DNA of 64,000 nucleotides from Moringa oleifera. Lineage: Eukaryota > Streptophyta > Magnoliopsida > Brassicales > Moringaceae. Both the position numbers and the translations under genes were made by a program. Location: the NCBI GenBank assembly GCA_021397835.1, contig JAJFZO010000150.1, positions 29,900 to 93,899 on the forward strand. The letters are read 5' to 3'. Of the stretch, positions 13,301 to 25,984 are shown in pieces (the stretch's first letter is position 1; every line of letters begins with the position of its first letter). The notes under the pieces are model-generated. The model saw only the letters and a program-made list of their open reading frames with translations. It did no database searches and had not been told where the DNA came from.

Positions 13301-14783
13301 TTTGAAATTCTTTTGCTGGCTTTAATTTTAAAGTAAAAAAATAAAAAATCACCATCAATCATTTTTTTTATATGATTGATCACTATTTTTATCCTAACAC
13401 TTTTTTTTAATAAAAAATATAAACTTCATTTGAAAAATAGGCAATAGGTCTACTTCATTAAAAGTTTTGAGATCGATAGTCAGTTATGTGTGAAAAAAAT
13501 TAGTATTTTAATAAGCACTTAAGAATTAATACTATTTAAATTGATTGATCTCGAATCTTGAATTATTTTAATTTGATATTGATCCCAAAATACAAAAAAT
13601 AGATAGTTATAAAATAAGTAAGATTAATCTTTATCCAATCTCAAAAAGTTTTTTTAAAGAGAAGAACAATAATAGACTTCATCATGATGTGATGTGGCCT
13701 CAAAATATTTTTTTATGTCTTTTATGCAACAATCTGAGAATCTAGTCGACACTAGATCTTTGACTTGAAAATCAAATATATTTTTAGATTTTAAGATTCG
13801 AAATATAAACTTCATTGAATTTTTACTTAAAAATATTTAAAAAATTGTGAGATGTAATATTAAATTCATAATAGCAAGTTAAAAACAATGAATAATGAAA
13901 GAAAAAGATAAGTAATAAGTAATCAATTTTTTATTCATTTTAAATAGTAATACAAATAAATAAGGAAAGAATTGCACCTTAATTATGGCTTATGTGCTGT
14001 TTCTCTGCTAAGAACACTGTAAAAATTCTTCCTCAAAGAACTTTCTAGGAAGAATGAACAATAAGCTTAAAGATTATTCTATGCTGCAAAGGAAATGAAA
14101 GCTAATATGTTCAAAAGTGTTGTCGATACCAAAATTTTACCTTCAATGAAAATTTAAAGCGAAGGTGTCAATGTCATTCTACAACTTGAAGATGAGGAAA
14201 TTTAGCTTTTAAAGAAAAATCAAATAGACGACCTCTTACATGTGTAAAGTAAAGTTTCAGGAACTTAAGAAGGTCTTCATTTGAGGTCTTCTAAGAAAGT
14301 CTTATCATTCTTCCTTTAGGCTTGTAAAAACTCTTTGAATTTTGAATTTTGAGTTTTCTTTAAGGAGAAGATTCATGGTATTATTGTAATAAAATCTAGA
14401 AAGAATAAAAAGAAAGATTTAATGACAAGTTAGAGGTCTCCCCTACTTAGTCTTTAAGTTTTCCATGACATTCTTCCCAAACAAGGAAGAGTTTGCTATT
14501 GCTTATATAAATATCTTATATAAACTACAATTCACCCATTTAAATAAGGGTAAAATTTTTAAATACTTATTTTTTATTTTTGACACTCTTCCTTGGAAGA
14601 GTCTGTCTGTGCAGAAGAGTTTTCCATGTGCAGAAAAGTCTGAAATAGAGAGTTAAGGAGAGATTTATAAATAGATATTAGAAGGTGAAAAGTATCAAAA
14701 CACTGATTGAATCACACGTTTATGAGATAGTTTCATTAATTTCATCCTTTAAAGTGACAATCTTTAGAGAATTTGTAAACTTG
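13301..14783. other. AT-rich intergenic DNA, no gene seen
   Basis: No frame with recognisable motifs on either strand. A short stretch around 14040-14660 is rich in GAAGAGT/TTCTAGG motifs and might be LTR-like, but I cannot pair it with a second copy. Confidence 0.6.
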
Positions 14784-15465
14784 CAACTTTGCCATCGTAT
14801 TCTCTTTTGGATAGGACCTTAGCCGTTATGCCAGCCTGTGTTCCTAAGTAGATTTTGATTGAGTGCACAACACTGCCGATGACAAAATCAAACAAATACA
14901 ATAAGTAAAGAGGTTACAAATGAACTTGATCTTTGTCATAATCCTATGGCATTCATAATTTGAAGATTACCACTGAATGCGCAAAATTACATATCTTGAT
15001 ATTAGGAGTTGTGCTACAACCCATTAAGGTATTTTCCAGGTTAAGATCTCTATGACTGATCTGCTATAAGAAATAAATCTTTAAGCTAGATGGATTAAAG
15101 AGAAAGAGAAATAAAATAAATTAAAGAGAAAGGTTAAATGAAACCAAAGAATGATGGTTGAATTTCAAACAATTGAACGCCAAGAACTCACTCGCCGTAT
15201 TAATCGCTAACAGAAAAACCCTACATATAGAAACCAAACAGAGAAATTAGGAAACAAAAGATTAAGCTTTCATATTCCTTAAAGCATGTGGGAAAAAGAG
15301 AAATTTAACTATATAAATAAATTAGTGAGTATGGCATGCTCACCTCTGTACATTACCTCATCCTCGCTAAATCTTTTGGCCCCAAGACTTCTCTTCCAGC
15401 AGCATACTTCATGACAATGGCCAGACGAGTAGGAGTTAGTAGGACCCACAAGAAAAGATCATTCC
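14784..15465 (-). pseudogene. SnRK2-like kinase pseudogene, array copy 1 (3' truncated)
   Basis: Four kinase exons remain, from high to low: LAIVMKYAAG (about 15370-15430), a decayed SYCHSM exon (about 15165-15215), the catalytic-loop exon with HRDLK-like sequence (about 15000-15075) and the activation-segment exon ending VLSKREYDGK (14787-14880). Downstream exons are cut off at the left edge of the array, and no exons for the glycine-rich loop or the catalytic lysine exist upstream. In intact plant SnRK2 kinases (abscisic acid and osmotic-stress signalling) these exons form the middle of the kinase domain. Confidence 0.82.
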
Positions 15466-15642
15466 ACATAGAAAAAAATAAAACTACATTATTAGAGGCT
15501 TAAGTTTCTAGGTGAATTACAAGTAAAAACAAAATGCTTAGTCAATGTAGATCCTAATCCAGTATAGAAAAGAAAGACTTTTTCAGAAAAATGAGTAGTA
15601 GTTTCTTCGAGTTACCGAAATAACTAACCTGAATCTCGAAAC

Positions 15643-16285
15643 CAACTACTGCTAAATTATCGCTATTTCTAGTCCTAAATTATTTCTACTGCTACTCCTG
15701 CTGTTACATCTAGAATACGTCTACTACTAGACTACTCTAATAGCTGAATTACTGCCACTCCTACATCACTACTTCTGCTATTACCACTACTACTTCTAGA
15801 TTATGGCTATTGCTACACTGTAGTTACTACTACTGCTAGATTACTACTTAAAATTATTACTACCGTTAGTGCTAAATTATTCTTACTACTCTTATTGCTG
15901 CTGCTGCATCTAAAATACGTCTACTACGAGAATCCTACTTTTACTAATAGATTACTGCTTCTACTGCTGCTTCTATTGCTACTACTACTTCTAGAGTATG
16001 GCTACAGCTAGACTACAGTTAATCTTACTGCTAGATTACTACTACTGTTAAATTATTACTACTATTATTGTTTTAAGTAGTGCTGCTACTAGAATACTAT
16101 AATATTAGTGTTACTATAACCGCTAGATTCGTGCGAGTGCTATTGCCCTACTAGAGTAAAACTACTGCCACTCCTAGATTACTACCACCGGTAGATTAAT
16201 CTACCAGTTTATTGCTATCGCTTCTGCCACTACTGCGGCTAAATCATCGCTACTGCTCCTGCTAGATCACTGCTACTTCTAAGTA
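15643..16285. repeat. CTA/CTG trinucleotide tract, unit 1
   Basis: About 640 bp of degenerate trinucleotides (CTA, CTG, TTA, CTT) with a recurring CTGCTAGATTACTAC phrase. The same tract lies at the same place in every array unit, which makes it part of the amplified unit and not an independent microsatellite. Confidence 0.93.
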
Positions 16286-16364
16286 ATAAAAGAACATATG
16301 ATTATGATGCATAGAAAAATATTACAGATGAAGGTGCCATTTTATAAGATAATAAATATGTACG

Positions 16365-16935
16365 AGGGATGGTAGAATCCTCCCCTGACAACAAGTGGAT
16401 AAGCCCCTATGTAGAAAACCATATCAGCAGCTACCGAAAGAACAATGGGTTGTGCTGCCATTGGTCTTGCTTCATCATTGCCTGCAGAATCTTTGCAACA
16501 TCATGCTCAAAAGAAGCATTAGTCTCAGAATTGCTATAAAGAAAACATTCTAAGACCGAAAAAAAAAATATTGGCGTTCGTAGCTTATCATGCCTAAACA
16601 TCATGTTAACAAAATGGAAGAATGTCTAAGAAAATGGAGGAAAAAATAAAACTAGAAAATAAATAATTAAATCAAGAAAATTGGAAACATAAAAAAATCA
16701 AAAAAAGTTGAAAAGAATCCAGTACCAATGGAGGTTTAACAATAAAAGGATAAGCTCGCATGTAGGAATCTATACCTCCAGCTATTGAAGAAGCAACCAG
16801 CTGTTGTTTGGATAGTGCAATTCTTCCAACGGCTAAGAACTACTCCTTATCCATCATTGTCCTTAAAATTTTCCCAACATCGATGTCGAAACAAGTATTT
16901 ATCTATAACCTGTTACAAAGTATCCATGTGCTAAC
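16365..16935 (-). pseudogene. Two-block fragment of an unrecognised gene, unit 1
   Basis: Two exon-like blocks read on the minus strand. Block A (about 16370-16545) gives ASFEHDVAKILQAMM, then in a nearby frame SVAADMVFYIGAYPLVV. Block B (about 16725-16910) gives FDIDVGKILRTMMDKE, a stop, then ALSKQQLVASSIAGG and MRAYPFIVKPP. The blocks resemble each other in order (DV-KIL--MM, then AYP-(L/I)V), so they look like two internal repeats of one protein. I do not recognise the family. They lie downstream of the SnRK2 tail on the same strand. Confidence 0.6.
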
Positions 16936-17049
16936 TGATAAGAAACGAATTACAAGGAGAATTCTTTAGTCCTTTTCTAGTATAAACAAATCAACAGAAA
17001 GTGCACTTTGTACCTCAGTAAAATACCAATTATTTGCACGCTATTATTC

Positions 17050-18670
17050 AAAATTGACAGAAAAAATCAACATTGGCGTCTACATCTTTAAGATCTGCGT
17101 CTGCATCCAAGTCATTAAGATCCATACTGCTTCCCGTTAATGTCCGCCTCAGCAGTCTTCCTCGCTTCCTGCACTATTGACAGCAGCACTTCTTTAATGA
17201 GTTACAACGGGTTGTTTACATCGTGACTCAGTTAGCTTCCCCTTTTGTTAGCTGTATAAGCAACTTCTTTAAGAAACATGGATCGATTTTTATTTCACGG
17301 ATAGTCAATCTTCGTAAAACGAGCAGTTCAGTTCATTTACGTATGCTGAAATACCTTTTCTGAACATTGACTAGGTAATACTAACATATTATCTAAATAA
17401 ACAATCGTGCTTACATTGGACAATTTCTTATTACTTTTAAGAGTTTACGTTCAGACAATTTTGGGTTAAGCTTGTTCTTTGATGAGTAACTATACTAACC
17501 TAGTTGAGTTAAATTTTTGCTTTTTCTTCTTTGATTTCGGATAACCTATCAGTCAAATTTCCATTCATCTATGCAAGGCAAGAGACAAAATTACCTTTTC
17601 TCGATTTGCAACAAACAGTGGAGACAAAGGATGCTTGCACTCCACGTAAACTCGGAGATGTAATCTAGGATTGCGTAGTGAATACGGAGCATCCGCTGCA
17701 AAGACCAATAAAAACATATCTCATTATCTTAAGTTACAGATAATTTTATTTGCTCTTAATAGAGGAAAGGAGTTTGAGAGTGTAAATATGATAAATCCCA
17801 ATTGCCATTTTCCTGGATCATCATGATCTTCAAACGGATAAGCACCAGCTAGCATCATCGGTATGGTGACCCTAAAAGACCAAACATCTGCAATTTAAAT
17901 ATTGTTCCATGGTTAGATGCAAAACACATATCAAAGAATAGCAAGGAACAACGAAGAGGAAAATGATAGAAGAAAACTAAAAAAAATTAAGTGCATAACT
18001 TTGCCATCGTATTCTCTTTTGGATAGGACCTTAGCCGTTATGCCAGCCTGTGTTCCTAAGTAGATTTTGATTGAGTGCACAACACTGCCGATGACAAAAT
18101 CAAACAAATACAATAAGTAAAGAGGTTACAAATGAACTTGATCTTTGTCATAATCCTACGGCATTCATAATTTGAAGATTACCACTGAATGCGCAAAATT
18201 ACATATCTTGATATTAGGAGTTGTGCTAACATCCAACAAGGTATTTTCTAGCTTAAGATCTCTATGAATGATCTGCTATAAGAAATAAATCTTTAAGCTA
18301 GATGGACTATAAAAGAAAGAGAAATAAAATAAATTAAAGAGAAAGGTTAAATGAAACCAAAGAATGATGGTTGAATTTCAAACAATTGAACGCCAAGAAC
18401 TCACTCGCCGCATTAATCGCTAACAGAAAAACCCTGCATATAGAAACCAAACAGAGAAATTAGGAAACAAAAGATTAAGCTTTCATGTTCCTTAAAGCAT
18501 GTGGGAATAAGAGAAATTTGACTATATAAATAAATTAGTGAGTATGGCATGCTCACCTCTGTACATTACCTCATCCTCGTTAAATCTTTTGGCCCCAAGA
18601 CTTCTCTTCCCGCAGCATACTTCATGACAATGGCCAGACGAGTAGGAGTTAGTAGAACCCACAAGAAAAG
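17050..18670 (-). pseudogene. SnRK2-like kinase pseudogene, array copy 2
   Basis: The exons run high to low as in plant SnRK2 genes: LAIVMKYAAG (about 18580-18650), SYCHSM remnant (about 18385), [14 protein letters not shown] with the DFG motif changed to NFA (about 18205-18285), VLSKREYDGK (18000-18085), DVWSFRVT with MLAGAYPFEDHDDPG (about 17800-17890), a frameshifted IHYAI-DYIS to LLQIEKR exon (about 17605-17700), RLTIREIKID (about 17285-17325), then the acidic C-terminal tail SMDLNDLDADADLKDV (about 17070-17130). The tail is the subclass-typical Asp-rich box. Missing 5' exons, loss of DFG and several stops show it is dead. Confidence 0.92.
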
Positions 18671-18859
18671 ATCATTCCACATAGAAAAAAAAATAAAACT
18701 ACATTATTCGAGGCATAAGTTTCTAGGTGAATTACATGAAAAAACAAAATGCTTAGTCAAAGTAAATCCTAATCCAGCATAGAAAAGAAAGGCTTTTTCA
18801 GAAAAATGAGTAGTAGTTTCTTCGAGTTACCGAAATAACTAACCTGAATCTCGAAACCA

Positions 18860-19500
18860 ACTACTGCTAAATTATCGCTATTTCTAGTCCTAAATTATTT
18901 CTACTGCTACTCCTGCTGTTACATCTAGAATACGTCTACTACTAGACTACTCCAATAGCTGAATTACTGCCACTCCTACATCACTACTTCTGCTATTACC
19001 ACTACTACTTCTAGATTATGGCTATTGCTACACTGTAGTTACTACTACTGCTAGATTACTACTTAAAATTATTACTACTGTTAGTGCTAAATTATTCTTA
19101 CTACTCCTATTGCTGCTGCTGCATCTAAAATACGTCTACTACGAGAATCCTACTTTTACTAATAGATTACTGCTTCTACTGCTGCTTCTATTGCTACTAC
19201 TACTTCTAGAGTATGGCTACAGCTAGACTACAGTTAATCTTACTGCTAGGTTACTACTACTGTTAAATTATTACTACTATTATTGTTTTAAGTAGTGCTG
19301 CTACTAGATTACTATAATATTAGTGTTACTATAACCGCTAGATTCGTGCGAGTGCTATTGCCCTACTAGAGTAAAACTACTGCCACTCCTAGATTACTAC
19401 CACCGGTAGATTAATCTACCAGTTTATTGCTATCACTACTGCCACTACTACGGCTAAATCATCGCTACTGCTCCTGCTAGATCACTACAACTTCTAAGTA
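18860..19500. repeat. CTA/CTG trinucleotide tract, unit 2
   Basis: Nearly base-for-base copy of the tract at 15643-16285, with scattered substitutions only. Such conservation in simple sequence points to recent copying of the whole unit. Confidence 0.93.
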
Positions 19501-19579
19501 ATAAAAGAACATATGATTATGATGCATAGAAAAATATTACAGATGAAGGTGCCATTTTATAAGATAATAAATATGTACG

Positions 19580-20130
19580 AGAGATGGTAGAATCCTCCCC
19601 TGACAACAAGTGGATAAGCCCCTATGTAGAAAACCATATCAGCAGCTACCGAAAGAACAATGGGTTGTGCTGCCATTGGTCTCGCTTCATCATTGCCTGC
19701 AGAATCTTTGCAACATCATGCTCAAAAGAAGCATTAGTCTCAGAATTGCTATAAAGAAAACATTCTAAGACCGAAAAAGAAAAAATATTGGCATTCGTAG
19801 CTTATCATGCCTAAACATCATGTTAACAAAATGAAAGCATGTCTAAGAAAATGGAGGAAAAAATAAAACTAGAAAATAAATAATTAAATCAAGAAAATTG
19901 GAAACATAAAAAAATCAAAAAAAGTTGAAAAGAATCCAGTACCAATGGAGGTTTAACAACAAAAGGATAAGCTCGCATGTAGGAATCTATACCTTCAGCT
20001 ATTGAAGAAGCAACCAGCTGTTGTTTGGATAGTGCAATTCTTCCAACGGCTAAGAACTACTCCTTATCCATCATTGTCCTTAAAATTTTCCCAACATCGA
20101 TGTCGAAACAAGTATTTATCTATAACCTGT
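19580..20130 (-). pseudogene. Two-block fragment of an unrecognised gene, unit 2
   Basis: Blocks A and B in the same order and orientation as in unit 1, nearly identical in sequence. The stop after MMDKE in block B is also present here. Confidence 0.6.
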
Positions 20131-20269
20131 TACAAAGTATCCATGTGCTAACTGATAAGAAACGGATTACCAGGAGAATTCTTTAGTCCTTTTCTAGTAT
20201 AAACAAATCAACAGAAAGTGCACTTTGTACCTCAGTAAAATACCAATTATTTGCACGCTATTATTCAAA

Positions 20270-21850
20270 ATTGACAGACAAAATCAGCATTGGCGTCTAC
20301 ATCTTTAAGATCTGCATCTGCATCCAAGTCATTAAGATCCATACTGCTTCCCGTTAATGTCCGCCTCAGCAGTCTTCCTCGCTTCCTGCACTATTGACAG
20401 CAGCACTTCTTTAATGAGTTACAACGTGTTGTTTACATCGTGACTCAGTTAGCTTTCCCTTTTGTTAGCTGTATAAGCAACTTCTTTAAGAAACATGGAT
20501 CGATTTTTATTTCACGGATAGTCAATCTCCGTAAAACGAGCAGTTCAGTTCATTTACGTATGCTGAAATACCTTTTCTGAACATTGACTAGGTAATACTA
20601 ACATATTATCTAAATAAACAATCGTGCTTACATTGGACAATTTCTTATTACTTTTAAGAGTTTACGTTCAGACAATTTTGGGTTAAGCTTGTTCTTTGAT
20701 GAGTAACTATACTAACCTAGTTGAGTTAAATTTTTGCTTTTTCTTCTTTGATTTCGGATAACCTAGCAGTCAAATTTCTATTCATCTATGCAAGCCAAGA
20801 GACAAAATTACCTTTTCACGATTTGCAACAAACAGTGGAGACAAAGGATGCTTGCACTCCACGTAAACTCGGAGATGTAATCTGGGATTGCGTAGTGAAT
20901 ACGGAGCATCCGCTGCAAAGACCAATAAAAACATATCTCATTATCTTAAGTTACAGATAATTTTATTTGCTCTTAATAGAGGAAAGGAGTTTGAGAGTGT
21001 AAATATGATAAATCCCAATTGCCATTTTCCTGGATCATCATGATCTTCAAACGGATAAGCACCAGCTAGCATCATCGGTATGGTGACCCTAGAAGACCAA
21101 ACATCTGCAATTTAAATATTGTTCCATGGTTAGATGCAAAACACATATCAAAGAATAGCAAGGAACAACGAAGAGGAAAATGATAGAAGAAAACTGCAAA
21201 AAATTAAGTGCATAACTTTGCCATCGTATTCTCTTTTGGATAGGACCTTAGCCGTTATGCCAGCCTGTGTTCCTAAGTAGATTTTGATTGAGTGCACAAC
21301 ACTGCCGATGACAAAATCAAACAAATACAATAAGTAAAGAGGTTACAAATGAACTTGATCTTTGTCATAATCCTATGGCATTCATAATTTGAAGATTACC
21401 ACTGAATGCGCAAAATTACATATCTTGATATTAGGAGTTGTGCTAACATCCAGCAAGGTATTTTCTAGCTTAAGATCTCTATGAATGATCTGCTATAAGA
21501 AATAAATCTTTAAGCTAGATGGACTATAAAAGAAAGAGAAATAAAATAAATTAAAGAGAAAGGTTAAATGAAACCAAAGAATGATGGTTGAATTTCAAAC
21601 AATTGAACGCCAAGAACTCACTCGCCGCATTAATTGCTAACAGAAAAACCCTGCATATAGAAACCAAACAGAGAAATTAGGAAACAAAAGATTAAGCTTT
21701 CATGTTCCTTAAAGCATGTGGGAATAAGAGAATGGCATGCTCACCTCTGTACATTACCTCATCCTCGTTAAATCTTTTGGCCCCAAGACTTCTCTTCCTG
21801 CAGCATACTTCATGACAATGGCCAGACGAGTAGGAGTTAGTAGAACCCAC
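20270..21850 (-). pseudogene. SnRK2-like kinase pseudogene, array copy 3
   Basis: Same exon series as copy 2 and nearly identical to it: LAIVMKYAAG (about 21765-21835), HRDLKLEN with NFA (about 21425-21500), VLSKREYDGK (21217-21300), AYPFEDHDDP (about 21020-21105), TIREIK (about 20500-20540), SMDLNDLDADADLKDV (about 20285-20345). It lacks about 30 bp at 21731, between GGGAATAAGAGA and ATGGCATG, that the other units keep; this is a unit-specific marker. Confidence 0.92.
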
Positions 21851-22049
21851 AAGAAAAGATCATTCCACATAGAAAAAAAAAATAAAACTACATTATTCGA
21901 GGCATAAGTTTCTAGGTGAATTACACGAAAAAACAAAATGCTTAGTCAAAGTAAATCCTAATCCAGCATAGAAAAGAAAGGCTTTTTCAGAAAAATGAGT
22001 AGTAGTTTCTTCGAGTTACCGAAATAACTAACCTGAATCTCGAAACCAA

Positions 22050-22690
22050 CTACTGCTAAATTATCGCTATTTCTAGTCCTAAATTATTTCTACTGCTACT
22101 CCTGCTGTTACATCTAGAATACGTCTACTACTAGACTACTCCAATAGCTGAATTACTGCCACTCCTACATCACTACTTCTGCTATTACCACTACTACTTC
22201 TAGATTATGGCTATTGCTACACTGTAGTTACTACTACTGCTAGATTACTACTTAAAATTATTACTACTGTTAGTGCTAAATTATTCTTACTACTCTTATT
22301 GCTGCTGCTGCATCTAAAATACGTCTACTACGAGAATCCTACTTTTACTAATAGATTACTGCTTCTACTGCTGCTTCTATTGCTACTACTACTTCTAGAG
22401 TATGGCTACAGCTAGACTACAGTTAATCTTACTGCTAGATTACTACTACTGTTAAATTATTACTACTATTATTGTTTTAAGTAGTGCTGCTACTAGAATA
22501 CTATAATATTAGTGTTACTATAACCGCTAGATTCGTGCGAGTGCTATTGCCCTACTAGAGTAAAACTACTGCCACTCCTAGATTACTACCACCGGTAGAT
22601 TAATCTACCAGTTTATTGCTATCGCTACTGCCACTACTGCGGCTAAATCATCGCTACTGCTCCTGCTAGATCACTGCTACTTCTAAGTAA
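22050..22690. repeat. CTA/CTG trinucleotide tract, unit 3
   Basis: Copy of the unit 1 tract, with ends and internal order conserved. Confidence 0.93.
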
Positions 22691-22764
22691 TAAAAGAACA
22701 TATGATTATGATGCATAGAAAAATATTACAGATGAAGGTGCCATTTTATAAGATAATAAATATG

Positions 22765-23320
22765 TACGAGGGATGGTAGAATCCTCCCCTGACAACAAGT
22801 GGATAAGCCCCTATGTAGAAAACCATATCAGCAGCTACCGAAAGAACAATGGGTTGTGCTGCCATTGGTCTTGCTTCATCATTGCCTGCAGAATCTTTGC
22901 AACATCGTGCTCAAAAGAAGCATTAGTCTCAGAATTGCTATAAAGAAAACATTCTAAGACCGAAAAAAAAAAATATTGGCGTTCGTAGCTTATCATGCCT
23001 AAACATCATGTTAACAAAATGGAAGCATGTCTAAGAAAATGGAGCAAATTAATAAAACTAGAAAATAAATAATTAAATCAAGAAAATTGGAAACATAAAA
23101 AAATCAAAAAAAGTTGAAAAGAATCCAGTACCAATGGAGGTTTAACAATAAAAGGATAAGCTCGCATGTAGGAATCTATACCTCCAGCTATTGAAGAAGC
23201 AACCAGCTGTTGTTTGGATAGTGCAATTCTTCCAACGGCTAAGAACTACTCCTTATCCATCATTGTCCTTAAAATTTTCCAACATCGATGTCGAAACAAG
23301 TATTTATCTATAACCTGTTA
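22765..23320 (-). pseudogene. Two-block fragment of an unrecognised gene, unit 3
   Basis: Blocks A and B as in unit 1, with a one-base deletion in block B near 23280. Confidence 0.6.
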
Positions 23321-23454
23321 CAAAGTATCCATGTGCTAACTGATAAGAAACGGATTACAAGGAGAATTCTTTAGTCCTTTTCTAGTATAAACAAATCAAC
23401 AGAAAGTGCACTTTGTACCTCAGTAAAATACGAATTATTTGCACGCTATTATTC

Positions 23455-25075
23455 AAAATTGACAGACAAAATCAACATTGGCGTCTACATCTTTAAGATC
23501 TGCATCTGCATCCAAGTCATTAAGATCCATACTGCTTCCCGTTAATGTCCGCCTCAGCAGTCTTCCTCGCTTCCTGCACTATTGACAGCAGCACTTCTTT
23601 AATGAGTTACAACGGGTTGTTTACATCGTGACTCAGTTAGCTTCCCCTTTTGTTAGCTGTATAAGCAACTTCTTTAAGAAACATGGATCGATTTTTATTT
23701 CACGGATAGTCAATCTCCGTAAAACGAGCAGTTCAGTTCATTTACGTATGCTGAAATACCTTTTCTGAACATTGACTAGGTAATACTAACATATTATCTA
23801 AATAAACAATCGTGCTTACATTGGACAATTTCTTATTACTTTTAAGAGTTTACGTTCAGACAATTTTGGGTTAAGCTTGTTCTTTGATGAGTAACTATAC
23901 TAACCTAGTTGAGTTAAATTTTTGCTTTTTCTTCTTTGATTTCGGATAACCTAGCAGTCAAATTTCTATTCATCTATGCAAGCCAAGAGACAAAAATTAC
24001 CTTTTCACGATTTGCAACAAACAGTGGAGACAAAGGATGCTTGCACTCCACGTAAACTCGGGGATGTAATCTGGGATTGCGTAGTGAATACGGAGCATCC
24101 GCTGCAAAGACCAATAAAAACATATCTCATTATCTTAAGTTACAGATAATTTTATTTGCTCTTAATAGAGGAAAGGAGTTTGAGAGTGTAAATATGATAA
24201 ATCCCAATTGCCATTTTCCTGGATCATCATGATCTTCAAACGGATAAGCACCAGCTAGCATCATCGGTATGGTGACCCTAGAAGACCAAACATCTGCAAT
24301 TTAAATATTGTTCCATGGTTAGATGCAAAACACATATCAAAGAATAGCAAGGAACAACGAAGAGGAAAATGATAGAAGAAAACTGCAAAAAATTAAGTGC
24401 ATAACTTTGCCATCGTATTCTCTTTTGGATAGGACCTTAGCCGTTATGCCAGCCTGTGTTCCTAAGTAGATTTTGATTGAGTGCACAACACTGCCGATGA
24501 CAAAATCAAACAAATACAATAAGTAAAGAGGTTACAAATGAACTTGATCTTTGTCATAATCCTATGGCATTCATAATTTGAAGATTACCACTGAATGCGC
24601 AAAATTACATATCTTGATATTAGGAGTTGTGCTAACATCCAGCAAGGTATTTTCTAGCTTAAGATCTCTATGAATGATCTGCTATAAGAAATAAATCTTT
24701 AAGCTAGATGGACTATAAAAGAAAGAGAAATAAAATAAATTAAAGAGAAAGGTTAAATGAAACCAAAGAATGATGGTTGAATTTCAAACAATTGAACGCC
24801 AAGAACTCACTCGCCGCATTAATTGCTAACAGAAAAACCCTGCATATAGAAACCAAACAGAGAAATTAGGAAACAAAAGATTAAGCTTTCATGTTCCTTA
24901 AAGCATGTGGGAATAAGAGAAATTTGACTATATAAATAAATTAGTGAGTATGGCATGCTCACCTCTGTACATTACCTCATCCTCGTTAAATCTTTTGGCC
25001 CCAAGACTTCTCTTCCCGCAGCATACTTCATGACAATGGCCAGACGAGTAGGAGTTAGTAGAACCCACAAGAAAA
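23455..25075 (-). pseudogene. SnRK2-like kinase pseudogene, array copy 4
   Basis: The same exon series, LAIVMKYAAG (about 24975-25050) down to the SMDLNDLDADADLKDV tail (about 23475-23535). The DFG position again reads NFA. Its sequence is closest to copy 3, including the AAACTGCAAAAAATTAAG motif upstream of the activation-segment exon, and it keeps the 30 bp that copy 3 lacks. Confidence 0.92.
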
Positions 25076-25263
25076 GATCATTCCACATAGAAAAAAAAAT
25101 AAAACTACATTATTCGAGGCATAAGTTTCTAGGTGAATTACATGAAAAAACAAAATGCTTAGTCAAAGTAAATCCTAATCCAGCATAGAAAAGAAAGGCT
25201 TTTTCAGAAAAATGAGTAGTAGTTTCTTCGAGTTACCGAAATAACTAACCTGAATCTCGAAAC

Positions 25264-25906
25264 CAACTACTGCTAAATTATCGCTATTTCTAGTCCTAAA
25301 TTATTTCTACTGCTACTCCTGCTGTTACATCTAGAATACGTCTACTACTAGACTACTCCAATAGCTGAATTACTGCCACTCCTACATCACTACTTCTGCT
25401 ATTACCACTACTACTTCTAGATTATGGCTATTGCTACACTGTAGTTACTACTACTGCTAGATTACTACTTAAAATTATTACTACTGTTAGTGCTAAATTA
25501 TTCTTACTACTCCTATTGCTGCTGCTGCATCTAAAATACGTCTACTACGAGAATCCTACTTTTACTAATAGATTACTGCTTCTACTGCTGCTTCTATTGC
25601 TACTACTACTTCTAGAGTATGGCTACAGCTAGACTACAGTTAATCTTACTGCTAGATTACTACTACTGTTAAATTATTACTACTATTATTGTTTTAAGTA
25701 GTGCTGCTACTAGATTACTATAATATTAGTGTTACTATAACCGCTAGATTCGTGCGAGTGCTATTGCCCTACTAGAGTAAAACTACTGCCACTCCTAGAT
25801 TACTACCACCGGTAGATTAATCTACCAGTTTATTGCTATCGCTACTGCCACTACTGCGGCTAAATCATCGCTACTGCTCCTGCTAGATCACTGCTACTTC
25901 TAAGTA
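25264..25906. repeat. CTA/CTG trinucleotide tract, unit 4
   Basis: Copy of the unit 1 tract. Confidence 0.93.
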
Positions 25907-25984
25907 ATAAAAGAACATATGATTATGATGCATAGAAAAATATTACAGATGAAGGTGCCATTTTATAAGATAATAAATATGTAC

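Noticed and set aside
13960..14700. Possible LTR or solo LTR
   Set aside because: No second copy in the window and no TG...CA ends with a target-site duplication could be identified.
15643..16285. CRISPR-like array of regularly spaced repeats
   Set aside because: No constant repeat/unique spacer structure; it is a degenerate trinucleotide tract in a plant genome.
17931..18113. Recurring 60-codon frame starting MYLFDFVIGSVV in array units, as a real small gene
   Set aside because: Its core VLSKREYDGK is the SnRK2 activation-segment exon and the rest is intron; it repeats because the unit repeats.
18549..18782. Recurring 77-codon plus-strand frame starting MLTSVHYLIL
   Set aside because: It is the antisense of the SnRK2 LAIVMKYAAG exon plus intron, with no support as a gene.
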